Counted from the first letter of the stretch, positions 45,374-59,412 are shown. The stretch is DNA of 64,000 nucleotides from Gammaproteobacteria bacterium (GCA_030427485.1 JAUICG010000013.1:79517-143516); one strand, 5' to 3'. Notes: generated by a model not told the origin, from the letters alone. Translations and numbers: made by a program.

Positions 45374-46590
45374 GCAGAGCTGTTATCGGTGTCAAACAGG
45401 GCTTCTATAAATTGCTCGGCCTGGAAAGGCCGCAGGTCTTCCATCGCTTCACCCACACCGATGAACCGAATAGGGAGCTGCAATTTTTTCGCTATCGCAA
45501 AAATAATCCCGCCCTTGGCTGTGCCGTCCAATTTGGTCAGGGTGATGCCGGACACGCCCACCCACTGCTGGAAATGTTCCGCCTGGGCAAGCGCGTTCTG
45601 CCCGGTGCCGGCGTCCAGTACCAGCATTACCTCATGCGGCGCCGATGGGTCGACCTTACCCATCACGCGCACAACCTTCTTCAATTCCTCCATGAGGTTG
45701 TCCTTATTGTGCAGGCGCCCTGCCGTATCCGCGATCAGCACGTCGATCTCGCGTGCGCGCGCCGCCTGCAGCGCATCAAAAAGCACAGACGCGCTGTCAG
45801 CACCGGTGTGCTGGGCGACCACAGGCACGTTATTGCGCTCACCCCACACCTGGAGTTGCTCGACCGCCGCCGCCCGGAACGTGTCTCCGGCCGCCAGCAT
45901 CACGGATCGGCCCTCCGTCATAAAATGCTTTGCCAATTTGCCGATGGTCGTGGTCTTGCCCACGCCGTTCACACCCACCATCAGAATGACATACGGTTGA
46001 TGGCCCCGGGCCTCCAACGGCTCCTCGCAGGGTTGCAGCAGCGACAACAATTCTTCCCGCAGCGCCTGGTGCAGCGCCTCCGGTCGCGTCAATTCCTTGC
46101 GCGATACCCGCTGTGTGAGGCGCCGGATGATATCCAGGGTGGCATCGACACCCACATCGGCCATTAACAAACGGGACTCCAATTCCTCGAACAACTCGTC
46201 ATCGATTTCCTTGCGGCCGAGGAACAGATTGCCCAGGCCCTGCACGAGGTTGTCGCTGGTGCGCCCCAGACCGCGTCGCAACCGCGAGAAAAAGCCGGCC
46301 TTTTCCTCTTTTTTGCCGGCCGCCTTGTCCTTTTCCCGAGACTCGACAGTCTGTTCAGTGGCACCGGATTTTTCCACTTCGAGCGGCTCGCCGGCCGGCG
46401 CTTCAAGCGGGGCGTTTGCGACTGCGGAGGTTTTCTCTGGTGGCCCCGCAGCAGTTTCATCGCGCTGTTCAACGGGGGCCGCGGGTTCAGATGCCGGCTC
46501 GATAGCGGCGTCGCCCTGCGCAGTATCGGTCGTTGGCCCGGGTGAAGGCTCACTGGCCTGCGCCTGTTTTCTACGTTTGAAAAATTTCAT
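45370..46590 (-). CDS. ftsY: Signal recognition particle receptor FtsY
   Basis: 406 residues. The first 100 or so are an acidic, Pro/Ala-rich A domain, followed by the NG domain with GVNGVGKTTTIGKLA (G1), DTAGRL (G3) and TKLDGTAKGG. It receives ribosome-SRP complexes at the membrane for cotranslational insertion. ATG 46590 (MKFFKRRK) starts at the usual basic tip; the frame is open upstream without family sequence. Divergent from rsmD with 77 bases between. Confidence 0.96.
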   Translation of the reverse strand: MKFFKRRKQAQASEPSPGPTTDTAQGDAAIEPASEPAAPVEQRDETAAGPPEKTSAVANAPLEAPAGEPLEVEKSGATEQTVESREKDKAAGKKEEKAGFFSRLRRGLGRTSDNLVQGLGNLFLGRKEIDDELFEELESRLLMADVGVDATLDIIRRLTQRVSRKELTRPEALHQALREELLSLLQPCEEPLEARGHQPYVILMVGVNGVGKTTTIGKLAKHFMTEGRSVMLAAGDTFRAAAVEQLQVWGERNNVPVVAQHTGADSASVLFDALQAARAREIDVLIADTAGRLHNKDNLMEELKKVVRVMGKVDPSAPHEVMLVLDAGTGQNALAQAEHFQQWVGVSGITLTKLDGTAKGGIIFAIAKKLQLPIRFIGVGEAMEDLRPFQAEQFIEALFDTDNSSA

Positions 46591-46667
46591 AGGTGTCGTG
46601 CTAAAGTGTGTGGATAACGCATGCCTGAGAAGGCGCCTATCGTAACACCCTTGGATAAAGCGAAGAA

Positions 46668-47264
46668 ATGTCAGGAAGCGGGAACCGCGCGGGAAAGCTG
46701 CGACAAGTTCGCATAATCGGTGGCCGCTGGCGCGGTCGCAAACTGGCATTTTCCCCCGCTGACGGGCTGCGCCCGACGGGTGATCGCATCCGGGAGACCC
46801 TGTTCAACTGGCTGGCTCCCCACATCCAGGACGCACGCTGCGCAGACCTGTTTGCCGGGAGCGGGGCGCTGGGAATGGAAGCGCTGTCCCGGGGTGCCGG
46901 CTACTGTGATTTCGTTGACTCCGGCACCGCGGTCATGTCGCTAATCAGGCGGCAGTTGGAAACCCTGGGCGCACAGGAACAGGGCGGTTGCCATGCCGTC
47001 ACAGCGCAACAGTTCCTGGCACAGTCTGACACGCCCTACGATATTGTCTTTATTGATCCTCCCTTCAACAGGCAACTGGTGGAACCAATCTGTGCATCGC
47101 TGGCGCGCCGCGGCTTGCTGGCCCCCGCGGCACTGATCTATGTTGAGACAGCAGCGAGCGAGCCGTTACCCGATCTACCGGCAGGGTGGTCGTTGCACCG
47201 TGAAAAGGTTTCCGGCGGCGTAGCGTACCGGTTATTCCGGAACGCGCCGGCCTGGTCCCGGTGA
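46668..47264 (+). CDS. rsmD: 16S rRNA (guanine-966-N2)-methyltransferase
   Basis: 198 residues. IIGGRWRGRKL and RPTGDRIRETLFNWL at the N-terminus, DLFAGSGALGMEALSRGA as the SAM loop and VFIDPPF as the catalytic motif. Modifies G966 in the small subunit. The rsmD/ftsY divergent pair is conserved in Gammaproteobacteria. Confidence 0.96.
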   Translation: MSGSGNRAGKLRQVRIIGGRWRGRKLAFSPADGLRPTGDRIRETLFNWLAPHIQDARCADLFAGSGALGMEALSRGAGYCDFVDSGTAVMSLIRRQLETLGAQEQGGCHAVTAQQFLAQSDTPYDIVFIDPPFNRQLVEPICASLARRGLLAPAALIYVETAASEPLPDLPAGWSLHREKVSGGVAYRLFRNAPAWSR

Positions 47265-47280
47265 CATTGCAATACGCTGA

Positions 47281-47862
<582 letters not shown>

Positions 47863-47888
47863 TCCCGCCCCCGAAACGGCCTCTCGCA

Positions 47889-48260
47889 TCAGGATCCGGC
47901 GTCTTCTGCGTTCCTCTCATTCATGCGTTTAATGGCTGCCGCATCCTTACCGCTATAACCCGGATTTCGGCATCCGAGGCAGCGCATGAACGTGGTCTCA
48001 ACCGGACCACCAATCAGGGTGCCCGCCGCTTCGCTGGCATTCCCTGCGAGCAGGGTAAACGGCAAACTGACCAGCCATACCGCGGCGCCGCCAACGGTCA
48101 GCACTACGCCGATGGGTCGTGCGACAAGCAGGTCCCCCGCCATCGCCCATTCATTGGGACTCTCATCAATGGCTTCTTCCGCCCACAGCATCTGTGGCAA
48201 CAACAGACAACCCACCAGCAGGGCAACCATGGCCCGACGCGCCCGAACTCTTATTTTCAT
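47889..48260 (-). CDS. Small exported or membrane protein of unknown function
   Basis: 123 residues from ATG 48260, with GGGGGTG 8 bases before it (GTG 48266 is also possible). A basic N-terminus and hydrophobic stretch ending MLWA-EE look like a signal peptide, and residues about 45-75 form a Gly/Ala/Val-rich membrane helix. The C-terminus has CLGCRNPGYSGKD, a possible metal or redox Cys pair. Similar small proteins are found near coaD and mutM in related bacteria, but I know no function. Confidence 0.7.
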   Translation of the reverse strand: MKIRVRARRAMVALLVGCLLLPQMLWAEEAIDESPNEWAMAGDLLVARPIGVVLTVGGAAVWLVSLPFTLLAGNASEAAGTLIGGPVETTFMRCLGCRNPGYSGKDAAAIKRMNERNAEDAGS

Positions 48261-48313
48261 AACCACACCCCCGGGTTTCTACCCGTTCCCCTTTGCCGGT
48301 AAGTGTAGCCTGT

Positions 48314-49126
48314 TCAGCGCTGGCAGGTCACGCAGTAGACACTGCTGCGCTGTCCCAGGCGCCGTTCTCGCAGCGGGCCGCCACACGCCTTGCAGGGCTG
48401 CCCGGCGCGACCATAGACATAGAGCTGCTGGGCGAAGTATCCCGGCTTGCCGTCGCCGCCTACGAAATCCCGCAACGTAGTTCCACCTTGCTCTATAGCA
48501 GAAGTAAGTACTCGCTTTATGATGTTTGCCAGCCGCTCGTAGCGGGCTCCGGAGACACGGCCGGCAGCGCGCCCCGGGTGAATACCCGACAGAAACAGCG
48601 CCTCATTAGCGTAAATATTACCAACACCCACGACGATGTTTCCGTCCATGATGAAGTTCTTGACCGACCCTTTGCGACCCCGCGACCGGCGAAACAAGTG
48701 TTGGCCATCGAATTCCGCCGACAGCGGCTCAGGCCCCAGGCCGGCAAGCAGAGGGTGAACCTCCCCCGGCGCCTGCCACAGAAAACAGCCGAAGCGCCGC
48801 GGGTCGTGGTAGCGCAGGCAGGCATCGTCATCGAGCAGCAGGTCGATATGGTCATGCCGACCCGGCGTATCTCCCGGGGAGGCCACACGCAGCGACCCGG
48901 ACATCCCCAGGTGCACCAGCAGGCTGCCAGAATCCGTGCGAAAAAGCAGGTATTTGCCGCGGCGTTCGACCGCGGAGATGACCTGTCCACGAAGCACGGC
49001 TCCCAGGGTATCCGGCACCGTCCAGCGCAGACGGGGGTCACGCACGATGACATTCGCAACCGTACGCCCCCGGCAGTACGGCTCGACCCCCCGGCGCGTG
49101 GTTTCTACTTCAGGAAGCTCGGGCAT
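48314..49126 (-). CDS. mutM: Formamidopyrimidine-DNA glycosylase
   Basis: 270 residues. The N-terminal Pro after Met ([12 protein letters not shown]) is the catalytic nucleophile, the conserved Lys lies in the lesion-recognition loop, and the C-terminus ends with a four-Cys zinc finger starting CKACGGPL and closing YCVTCQR. Removes 8-oxoguanine and cuts the strand. ATG 49126 is set by the obligatory MPELPE start. Confidence 0.97.
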   Translation of the reverse strand: MPELPEVETTRRGVEPYCRGRTVANVIVRDPRLRWTVPDTLGAVLRGQVISAVERRGKYLLFRTDSGSLLVHLGMSGSLRVASPGDTPGRHDHIDLLLDDDACLRYHDPRRFGCFLWQAPGEVHPLLAGLGPEPLSAEFDGQHLFRRSRGRKGSVKNFIMDGNIVVGVGNIYANEALFLSGIHPGRAAGRVSGARYERLANIIKRVLTSAIEQGGTTLRDFVGGDGKPGYFAQQLYVYGRAGQPCKACGGPLRERRLGQRSSVYCVTCQR

Positions 49127-49176
49127 AATGATGTGGTGTCTTTTGGCACCCTGTGCACAATGCGGGCCCCACAAGC

Positions 49177-49203
49177 AAAAAACCCCGGCGCTGGCCGGGG
49201 TTT
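49177..49203 (-). terminator. Intrinsic terminator of the rpmB-rpmG operon
   Basis: AACCCCGG and CCGGGGTT pair around a six-base loop. On the minus strand six U residues follow the stem, 27 bases after the rpmG stop. Confidence 0.85.
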
Positions 49204-49229
49204 CCTGTGCTGTACTTGCGGTATGGCAA

Positions 49230-49385
49230 CTACTTGATCTTGCCTTCCTTATACAGCACATGCTTGCGCACAACGGGATCGTACTTCTTCATTTCGAGTT
49301 TATCCGGTGTGGTGCGCTTGTTCTTGTCGGTGGTGTAAAAATGACCCGTACCTGCGGTAGAGTTCATTCTGATCTTGTCTCTCAT
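49230..49385 (-). CDS. rpmG: 50S ribosomal protein L33
   Basis: 51 residues, basic, with the sequence [10 protein letters not shown], then [11 protein letters not shown] and the C-terminal [14 protein letters not shown] typical of L33. No zinc-binding Cys pairs, so it is the Cys-less form. A GGGGAG ribosome binding site precedes the ATG. Twelve bases after rpmB and ended by a strong terminator. Confidence 0.96.
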   Translation of the reverse strand: MRDKIRMNSTAGTGHFYTTDKNKRTTPDKLEMKKYDPVVRKHVLYKEGKIK

Positions 49386-49397
49386 CGCTATTCTCCC

Positions 49398-49634
49398 CTA
49401 GATCTTTTCGCCGCGGGCGCGAATGTCCGCCAACACCTGCTCAATACCGACCTTGTCGATGACACGCATTCCCTTGCTAGATACACGCAAGGTTACGAAA
49501 CGCTTGTCATCCTGCAACCAGAAGCGGTGCTGGTGCAGATTCGGCAAAAAACGTCGACGTGTACGGTTCTTTGCGTGTGACACATTGTTTCCCGTTACCG
49601 GCCGTTTGCCGGTAACCTGACAGACTCTAGACAT
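49398..49634 (-). CDS. rpmB: 50S ribosomal protein L28
   Basis: 78 residues, [11 protein letters not shown] at the N-terminus, [17 protein letters not shown] and [20 protein letters not shown] 49634 gives the family start and length; the extension to 49652 does not. Forms the rpmB-rpmG pair found in nearly all Proteobacteria. Confidence 0.97.
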   Translation of the reverse strand: MSRVCQVTGKRPVTGNNVSHAKNRTRRRFLPNLHQHRFWLQDDKRFVTLRVSSKGMRVIDKVGIEQVLADIRARGEKI

Positions 49635-49786
49635 GATCGTTCGCTCTCCCAAAAATACGCGGGATTTTCAGTAAATATGTTGTTGCCTGACGGTCAGAAC
49701 CGGACCCAGGCTGCGCAGAGCGCGACTTTATACCAGAACACCAGGGCCATAGCAAGTACGGCCGTTGACGGGTGGTGCCTGCGCAT

Positions 49787-50461
49787 TCATAGCAGCCCTT
49801 CCTCGGCAAACGAGTACTCCCGGCCACTGCCGACAATAATATGATCCAGCACCCGAATATCGAGCAGCGACAGCGCAGCGCACAGACGCTCGGTAATCCG
49901 CTTGTCCGCGCTGCTGGGCTCGGCGACGCCCGAGGGGTGGTTGTGCGCGAAGATTACCGCCGCCGCTCCGTACTGGAGCGCCCTGACGGCAACCTCGCGA
50001 GGGTAGACGGCAGCGCCATCGAGGGTGCCGAAAAACAAATCCTCGCAGCGCTGCACCCGGTGCTGGCTATCCAGGAACAGGCAGGTGAACACTTCCCGGT
50101 TGCGGCTCCCCAGGTGGTACTGCAAAAAGCGACGGGTATCGTTGGGACTGCTCAGCACATCGCCCTTGCACGCGATCTGTAACGCCTGACGACAGGCCAG
50201 TTCCATTGCGGCCCGCAGCCGGGCGTACTTTGCCGGCCCCACACCCGGGCAACCGAGCAGATTGCCCTGGGGTGCACGCATCAATCCGCCGATGCCACTG
50301 AACTCCTCCAGCAGGCTACGCGCCATCTCCACTGCGCTACAGTCCCGATAACCCGTGTGCAGCAGCACGGCAAGCAATTCGGCATCGGACAAAGCAGCCG
50401 CGCCGCGCTCCAGCAGTTTATCGCGCGGCCCTTCCCCGGGTATCCATTGGGCGATACTCAT
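49787..50461 (-). CDS. radC: RadC family JAB-domain protein
   Basis: 224 residues. A helix-hairpin-helix part at the N-terminus is followed by a JAB/MPN metal-binding domain with FAHNHPSG and the Asp in SSADKRIT. Once thought to be a DNA repair factor; its real role is unclear. ATG 50461 begins at the family N-terminus MSIAQWIPGEGPRDKLL. Divergent from coaBC. Confidence 0.94.
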   Translation of the reverse strand: MSIAQWIPGEGPRDKLLERGAAALSDAELLAVLLHTGYRDCSAVEMARSLLEEFSGIGGLMRAPQGNLLGCPGVGPAKYARLRAAMELACRQALQIACKGDVLSSPNDTRRFLQYHLGSRNREVFTCLFLDSQHRVQRCEDLFFGTLDGAAVYPREVAVRALQYGAAAVIFAHNHPSGVAEPSSADKRITERLCAALSLLDIRVLDHIIVGSGREYSFAEEGLL

Positions 50462-50554
50462 AGCGACCCTCCCTGCGCTCCTGCCGCGCGGTGTCAAATA
50501 CCGCGCCACAGTGGTATCTTTCGCATCGATTATCCTCCCAGATAGAGCGAGCAA

Positions 50555-51748
50555 ATGGCACATCTTTTCAATCGCAATATCCTGCTCGGTGTGAGCGGCG
50601 GCATCGCCGCGTACAAATCCGCGGAGCTGGTCAGGGAGTTACAGGAGCGCGGCGCACAGGTCCGCGTCATCATGACCCGCGGGGCGCAGGAGTTTATTAC
50701 CCCCCTCACCCTGCAGGCCCTGTCCGGCCATCCTGTGCACACGGAACTGCTGGATGAACGCGCGGAACTGGGCATGGGACACATTGAGCTGGCACGCTGG
50801 GCGGATTTACTGCTGATCGCCCCGGCTACGGCCGACCTGGTCGCGCGTTTGAGCACCGGTCGCGCCGATGACCTCCTGTCAACTGTCGCACTCGCCACCG
50901 CAGCGCCGGTGATGCTGGCGCCGGCCATGAACCAGCAAATGTGGAAGGATCAGGCCACGGCGGCCAATATCAGTACGCTTGCGGAACGGGGCGTACACAT
51001 AGTGGGACCGGCGGCGGGCCTGCAGGCCTGTGGCGATGTCGGGCCAGGCCGGATGGAAGCGCCATCAGCCATTGTCGATGCCGCGGGCAACCTGTTCGCA
51101 ACAGGCGAACTGGCGGGCAAGCGTATCGTCATCACCGCCGGGCCCACGCGTGAGGCGCTCGACCCGGTGCGCTACATCTCGAACAACAGCTCCGGAAAAA
51201 TGGGTTATGCCCTCGCGCAGGCAGCCGTGGATGCCGGAGCGATCACTACTCTCGTCAGCGGCCCGGTAAACCTGCCCGCACCGCGGCACACACGGGTTAT
51301 GGACGTACACAGCGCCGAGGAAATGCTGGAGCAGTGCCTCAGCCTGTTACCGGAATGCGATATTTTTATCGCTTGCGCAGCGGTCGCTGATTATCGCCCC
51401 GCAGCGACAGAGGACCACAAAATAAAAAAGGGGCCGGAAGCCGTGACCCTGCAGCTGGTGCGCACCCCCGATATCGTTGCTACCGTGGCCGCGCAGGCGC
51501 AGAAGCCTTTCACCGTGGGCTTCGCCGCGGAAACCAACGACGTTCTGGCCTATGCCCGGGACAAGATGCAGCGCAAGGGGCTGGACATGATCGTCGCCAA
51601 CGACGTCGCTGACCAGTCCATCGGCTTTAACAGCGATGAGAATGCAGTGACCGTACTGTGGCCGGAAGGGCAGCAGGTACTGCAGCGGGCAAACAAAAGT
51701 ACGATAGCGCGACAAATCCTGCATCTGGTCGCCCAACACTACCGTTAA
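50555..51748 (+). CDS. coaBC: Bifunctional phosphopantothenoylcysteine decarboxylase/synthetase
   Basis: 397 residues. The CoaC part (about 1-185) has GVSGGIAAYKSAELVREL and the FMN-binding APAMNQQMW; the CoaB part starts near IVITAGPTREALDPVRYISN and includes ACAAVADYRP. Converts 4'-phosphopantothenate to phosphopantetheine in coenzyme A synthesis, feeding CoaD. In Pseudomonas dut follows; here it does not. Confidence 0.97.
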   Translation: MAHLFNRNILLGVSGGIAAYKSAELVRELQERGAQVRVIMTRGAQEFITPLTLQALSGHPVHTELLDERAELGMGHIELARWADLLLIAPATADLVARLSTGRADDLLSTVALATAAPVMLAPAMNQQMWKDQATAANISTLAERGVHIVGPAAGLQACGDVGPGRMEAPSAIVDAAGNLFATGELAGKRIVITAGPTREALDPVRYISNNSSGKMGYALAQAAVDAGAITTLVSGPVNLPAPRHTRVMDVHSAEEMLEQCLSLLPECDIFIACAAVADYRPAATEDHKIKKGPEAVTLQLVRTPDIVATVAAQAQKPFTVGFAAETNDVLAYARDKMQRKGLDMIVANDVADQSIGFNSDENAVTVLWPEGQQVLQRANKSTIARQILHLVAQHYR

Positions 51749-51902
51749 CCGCGGGCGAACCGGGGGCCACCCACCTTCCGCATCCGGTTCCGCCAATCGG
51801 TACCCGTGTGCCGGGAGAGTTCAACTAAAGGGAATATGCCCGTTTGAGCGACCACCAGTATGTAATATCATCGCACCCTGAACGTGCAGACTGGCTCGGT
51901 GA

Positions 51903-55459
<3,557 letters not shown>

Positions 55460-55563
55460 GCGTAAAAAAACGATAGAAATCCCGTCCCATTGTGGCCGGG
55501 CTTATTGCAGGCGCGGCAGGTAATCGCTAGCATGGTTGAAAAGCCATTTTGAGTTGGAACGCC

Positions 55564-56199
55564 ATGCCTCCGAGAAAATCCCAAAGGCGCCAGCAAATAT
55601 TGGAAGCCCTGGCCCGCATGCTGGAAGCCAACCCTGGCAACCGCATCACCACCGCCGGCCTGGCAAAACAGGTAGGGGTCTCTGAAGCAGCGCTCTATCG
55701 ACACTTTCCCAGCAAGTCCAAAATGTTCGAAGGCCTGATCGAGTTTATCGAAGATACGCTGTTCACCCGCATCGGCATTATCCTGGGAGAAGAGTCGACC
55801 GCGCAAAAGCGCTGCGAAAAAATGCTCATGCTGCTGCTGGTGTTTACCGAGCGCAATCCGGGGCTGACTCGCATCCTGACCGGCGATGCGCTCTCGGGAG
55901 AAACCGACCGCCTGCACCAGCGCGTCGCCCAGCTATTCGATCGCTTTGAAACCCAGCTCAAACAGGTAATTCGAGAGGCTGAGTTGCGGGAGGGGCTGCG
56001 ACCGACCCTTTCCCTGGCCGCCGCGGCCAATCTGCTCATGGCAACCGCAGAGGGACGCATTTCCCAGTACGTGCGCAGCGGCTTCCAGCGTCCGCCTACG
56101 TCAGATTGGAGCAAACAGTGGGAGTTGCTGATGGGTGGGTTCTTTCGCGAGGCAATTACCCAACCACTCGCCGGCCAGGCCAGCGGCTTCGTCAGCTAG
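55564..56199 (+). CDS. slmA: Nucleoid occlusion factor SlmA (TetR family)
   Basis: 211 residues. The N-terminal helix-turn-helix reads ITTAGLAKQVGVSEAALYRHFPSKSKMFEGLIEFIE, matching SlmA closely (quoted here only as family comparison in segments: ITTAGLAKQVGVSEAALYRH). It binds chromosomal sites and blocks FtsZ ring formation over the nucleoid. ATG 55564 gives the family start; a TTG at 55549 is less likely. Sits between argB and pyrE. Converges with the DUF4124 gene. Confidence 0.94.
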   Translation: MPPRKSQRRQQILEALARMLEANPGNRITTAGLAKQVGVSEAALYRHFPSKSKMFEGLIEFIEDTLFTRIGIILGEESTAQKRCEKMLMLLLVFTERNPGLTRILTGDALSGETDRLHQRVAQLFDRFETQLKQVIREAELREGLRPTLSLAAAANLLMATAEGRISQYVRSGFQRPPTSDWSKQWELLMGGFFREAITQPLAGQASGFVS

Positions 56200-56202
56200 C
56201 GG

Positions 56203-56862
56203 CTACCGCGTGGAGCGCAGCGTTTGGCGCAGCTCGACGACATCACGCAACATTTCAAAACGTTCGATATCCGCGTCGTAGGCCGTCTCCAGCTCCTCTA
56301 TCTCACGCTCCCGGTCTTTGATGTCGCGCTCCGTGCTGGCGATTTCGCTTTGCAGAATTTCAATCGCCCTCAGGCGCTCCACATCCACCGCCATACCCGA
56401 ACGCTCCATATTGGCTGCCTGTGTCTGGTAGTTCTCCACTTTTTGCTTCAGCGCGCGACGGTTGCCCTTGAGGATGCTCATCCTGATCTGCAGGTCGCCG
56501 AGGGCGCGACGGCGGGCGTCTTCAATATCATCAACCGTGCTATAGCGGAGCATTAACGACTCGTCCCACTTGCGCAGGCGTTCCTGCTCCGCCCTGGCTT
56601 CCCGCTCCCGCTCGTTCTCGGCGTTTTCAATCGCCCGCTCTTCCGGGGTGAGCGCACGCGGCACCACCTTGATCACCATGCCTTCATTATTCAGCACTTC
56701 ATAGCCTCCGCTGATCAACTCAACCGGCACCTGGTAATCGACGACAACATTACCCTCGGCATTGCGATAGCGATAGAGCGGTTTGGCCAGGGCCGTTGCT
56801 GTGAGACACAGCAAAAGCACGTAGGCCAAGCCTCCCCGGAGCAGCGTTGTTCGAGTCTTCAT
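56203..56862 (-). CDS. DUF4124-domain exported coiled-coil protein
   Basis: 219 residues. A signal peptide ends at ALA-KP; PLYRYRNAEGNVVVDYQVP is the DUF4124 start (about 27-50). Residues about 75-215 are highly charged heptads (ENEREREARAEQ, then EIASTERDIKDREREIEEL) forming long coiled coils. Probably a periplasmic structural or scaffolding protein; the function is unknown. Three bases from the slmA stop. Confidence 0.85.
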   Translation of the reverse strand: MKTRTTLLRGGLAYVLLLCLTATALAKPLYRYRNAEGNVVVDYQVPVELISGGYEVLNNEGMVIKVVPRALTPEERAIENAENEREREARAEQERLRKWDESLMLRYSTVDDIEDARRRALGDLQIRMSILKGNRRALKQKVENYQTQAANMERSGMAVDVERLRAIEILQSEIASTERDIKDREREIEELETAYDADIERFEMLRDVVELRQTLRSTR

Positions 56863-56898
56863 GCGCCCAATATAGAACCTGTACCCGGTCGGTACAAG

Positions 56899-57534
56899 CT
56901 ACACCCCGTAACGTTCGCGATAGGCTTGCATGGCGGCCAGCGGTCCCTGGCCAGCTGCCTGCAGGTAGGCAATGATGTGCGCCATCGTGATGATACTCAA
57001 CACCGGCACGTTGTGGCTTTGCTGGACTTCCTGCACCGCGGACAGTTCCCCGGCGCCGCGCTCCTGACGATCGAGCCCGATGACGACTCCCGCCAGCGCG
57101 GCTCCGGCTTTCTGGATCATGCCAATGACTTCCCGAACGGCGGTACCCGCGGTAATCACATCGTCTATTACCAGTACCCGCCCGTGGAGCGGAGCACCCA
57201 CCAGGGTGCCGCCTTCGCCATGGGCTTTGGCCTCCTTGCGGTTATAGGCAAATGCCACATCCCGACCATGGTGGTCCGCCAGCGCGACCGCGGTGGCCGC
57301 GGCCAGTGGAATGCCTTTGTAGGCGGGACCCAGTAAAATGTCGAATTCCACACCGGAATCCACAATACACTGCGCGTAACAGCGGCCAAGCACCGCCAGC
57401 GCACCGCCAGAGGCAAAAGCGCCCGCGTTGAAAAAATACGGGCTGATCCGACCCGACTTCAGGGTAAATTCACCGAACTTCAACACCTCGCAGCGGCGTG
57501 CCAGCTCAATAAATTCCGTTTGATAGCCTTGCAT
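56899..57534 (-). CDS. pyrE: Orotate phosphoribosyltransferase
   Basis: 211 residues. [19 protein letters not shown] at the N-terminus, [10 protein letters not shown] and the PRPP-binding [16 protein letters not shown]. Makes orotidine monophosphate in pyrimidine synthesis. Divergent from crc with 267 bases between, the same pair order as in Pseudomonas. Confidence 0.97.
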   Translation of the reverse strand: MQGYQTEFIELARRCEVLKFGEFTLKSGRISPYFFNAGAFASGGALAVLGRCYAQCIVDSGVEFDILLGPAYKGIPLAAATAVALADHHGRDVAFAYNRKEAKAHGEGGTLVGAPLHGRVLVIDDVITAGTAVREVIGMIQKAGAALAGVVIGLDRQERGAGELSAVQEVQQSHNVPVLSIITMAHIIAYLQAAGQGPLAAMQAYRERYGV

Positions 57535-57629
57535 AGCGATATTTGATCCTTAAGGAAACATTGTATTCCCCTGTTTACGATATAGAATACGCAAATCCGG
57601 GTTTCGACCACTTACTAATAACAGGGTCC

Positions 57630-57645
57630 GAGACTGCGCAGTCTC
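57630..57645. promoter_or_regulatory. Perfect 16-bp palindrome in the pyrE-crc divergent region
   Basis: GAGACTGCGCAGTCTC is a perfect inverted repeat, flanked by GTCCG (57626) and CGGAC (to 57654), with TTTT following on the plus strand. It can form a hairpin in a crc-strand transcript or bind a dimeric protein. Its role is unknown. Confidence 0.45.
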
Positions 57646-57801
57646 TTTTCGGACGCTACCGCGATCACCGCTGGCGAAACAGTGGTGGTTCAACTAAAAC
57701 GATCAGATGTACGAAGTGACTTCTTCGGGCACTCGGCGCGCTTTCAGGTCGCTGCGTGGTTCGTGCATCATAATACACGCTCTCATATCAAGGGGCCAAG
57801 A

Positions 57802-58566
57802 ATGAGGATCATCAGCTTCAGCGCTGACGGCATAAAAAACGCCGCAGACAATGGATTTTATGACTGGCTGAACGAACAGGATGCGGATTTTATCTGCGTC
57901 CAGGATTTGCAGTGCTCGGAATACGATCTACAGGACAATCTCTACTTCCCGTCCGACTACAACGCCTACTTTTTTGACGATGTCGATGGCAAGGCCAATG
58001 GCGTCGCCATTTACTGCCGTCAGATGCCCAAGGCGATCATGACCGGTCTCGGATTCACCGACTTCGACATGGAGGGGCGCTATATCCAGGCCGATTACGA
58101 GCACCTCAGCGTTGCCTGCCTGCTGGCCCCGCACGCACTGGGCAACGACAGTGCCAGGCAGGCCCGCAAGAACGATTTTTATGAACTGCTGGGCGCCCAC
58201 CTGCAAAAAATCCGCAACAAGCGCCGGGAGTTCATTATCTGCGGAAACTGGTATATCGCACACAGTGCCGCCGATGTGCAGGATACCGAGCGCAATAGCA
58301 CGACGACCGGGTTCCTGGCGGAAGAGCGACAGTGGATGGACGAACTGCTCGCGTCGGGGTATGTCGACGCGTTTCGCGAGATCAACTCAGACCAGGACGA
58401 ATTCAGCTGGTGGCCAGACGGCAAGCGCGGCGAGAACGGCTGGCGCACGGACTTTCAAATCATCTCCCAGGGACTGAAGTACGCCGCGGATTATGGCGCG
58501 ATCTACAAGATCAAGGAGTTCTCCACGCATGCACCCATCATTATGGACTACGATATAGAGCTGTAG
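57802..58566 (+). CDS. crc: Crc-like catabolite repression control protein
   Basis: 254 residues of the exonuclease III/EEP fold. The N-terminus MRIISFSADGIKNAADNGF, the FSWWPD and GWRTDFQ segments and the end HAPIIMDYDIEL follow Pseudomonas Crc. Catalytic residues of exonuclease III are not kept: the metal Glu region reads VQDLQ, the G-D-x-N loop reads CGNWY and the final S-D-H reads STH. It is therefore probably not a nuclease, as for Crc, which works with Hfq to repress translation of catabolic mRNAs. Location between pyrE and rph is the crc locus. Ribosome binding site AGGGGC. Confidence 0.85.
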   Translation: MRIISFSADGIKNAADNGFYDWLNEQDADFICVQDLQCSEYDLQDNLYFPSDYNAYFFDDVDGKANGVAIYCRQMPKAIMTGLGFTDFDMEGRYIQADYEHLSVACLLAPHALGNDSARQARKNDFYELLGAHLQKIRNKRREFIICGNWYIAHSAADVQDTERNSTTTGFLAEERQWMDELLASGYVDAFREINSDQDEFSWWPDGKRGENGWRTDFQIISQGLKYAADYGAIYKIKEFSTHAPIIMDYDIEL

Positions 58567-58580
58567 CCCCACACCTGTGT

Positions 58581-59300
58581 TCAGGTCGCCAATGCCTGCT
58601 TTTGCACGTCGACCAGCTGCCGGATTCCCACACTCGCCAGGTCCAGCAAGCTGTCCAGTTCAGCGCGCGCAAAGGGTGCCTGCTCCGCGGTGCCCTGCAC
58701 CTCGATGAATCCGCCGGAAGCGTCCATGATGACATTCATGTCGGTATCCGCCGCTGAATCCTCGGCATAATCCAGGTCCAGCACCGGGACGCCCTGGTAC
58801 ACACCCACTGAAACGGACGCAACCATCTGCAACAGCGGGTCCTCCCTGATGATTTTCTCGCGCTGCAGGTAGTGAATGGCATCCACCAGGGCAACACAGG
58901 CCCCGGTTATAGCGGCTGTTCGGGTTCCTCCGTCAGCCTGGATCACGTCGCAATCGACGGTGATCGTGTTTTCGCCAAGCCGCGAGAGATCGAGGGCCGC
59001 GCGCAGGGAGCGGCCGATCAGTCGCTGAATCTCTACCGTGCGCCCACCCTGCTTGCCGCGGCTGGCTTCCCTGCCCATGCGGGTGCCGGTGGAGCGCGGC
59101 AGCATGCCATACTCGGCGGTCACCCAGCCCCGACCCTCACCGCGCATGAAACCCGGTACCCCTTTCTCGGCGGAGGCCGTACAAATAACCCGGGTATCGC
59201 CAAAACACACCAGCACGGAACCCTCGGCGTGTCGGGTGTAATTGCGTGTGATACTTATTTCGCGCAGCTGATCTGCCGCACGGCCACTCGGTCGTTGCAT
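58581..59300 (-). CDS. rph: Ribonuclease PH
   Basis: 239 residues. [13 protein letters not shown] at the N-terminus, [18 protein letters not shown] and [15 protein letters not shown] are the phosphorolytic active-site motifs, with [16 protein letters not shown] near the end. Trims tRNA 3' ends. The frame is open for over 370 codons upstream, but ATG 59300 gives the family start and length; the extension includes the 14-bp tandem repeats. Converges with crc. Confidence 0.97.
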   Translation of the reverse strand: MQRPSGRAADQLREISITRNYTRHAEGSVLVCFGDTRVICTASAEKGVPGFMRGEGRGWVTAEYGMLPRSTGTRMGREASRGKQGGRTVEIQRLIGRSLRAALDLSRLGENTITVDCDVIQADGGTRTAAITGACVALVDAIHYLQREKIIREDPLLQMVASVSVGVYQGVPVLDLDYAEDSAADTDMNVIMDASGGFIEVQGTAEQAPFARAELDSLLDLASVGIRQLVDVQKQALAT

Positions 59301-59412
59301 GGTATTACTCCGGTTGCGTTTGAAGCGCGCTAGTATACGCGAGGCGACACATCGATGTTGCACTGCCGACCGACGAACCCGCTGTTGCTCCCCTCGGCTA
59401 CCCGGATACCGT

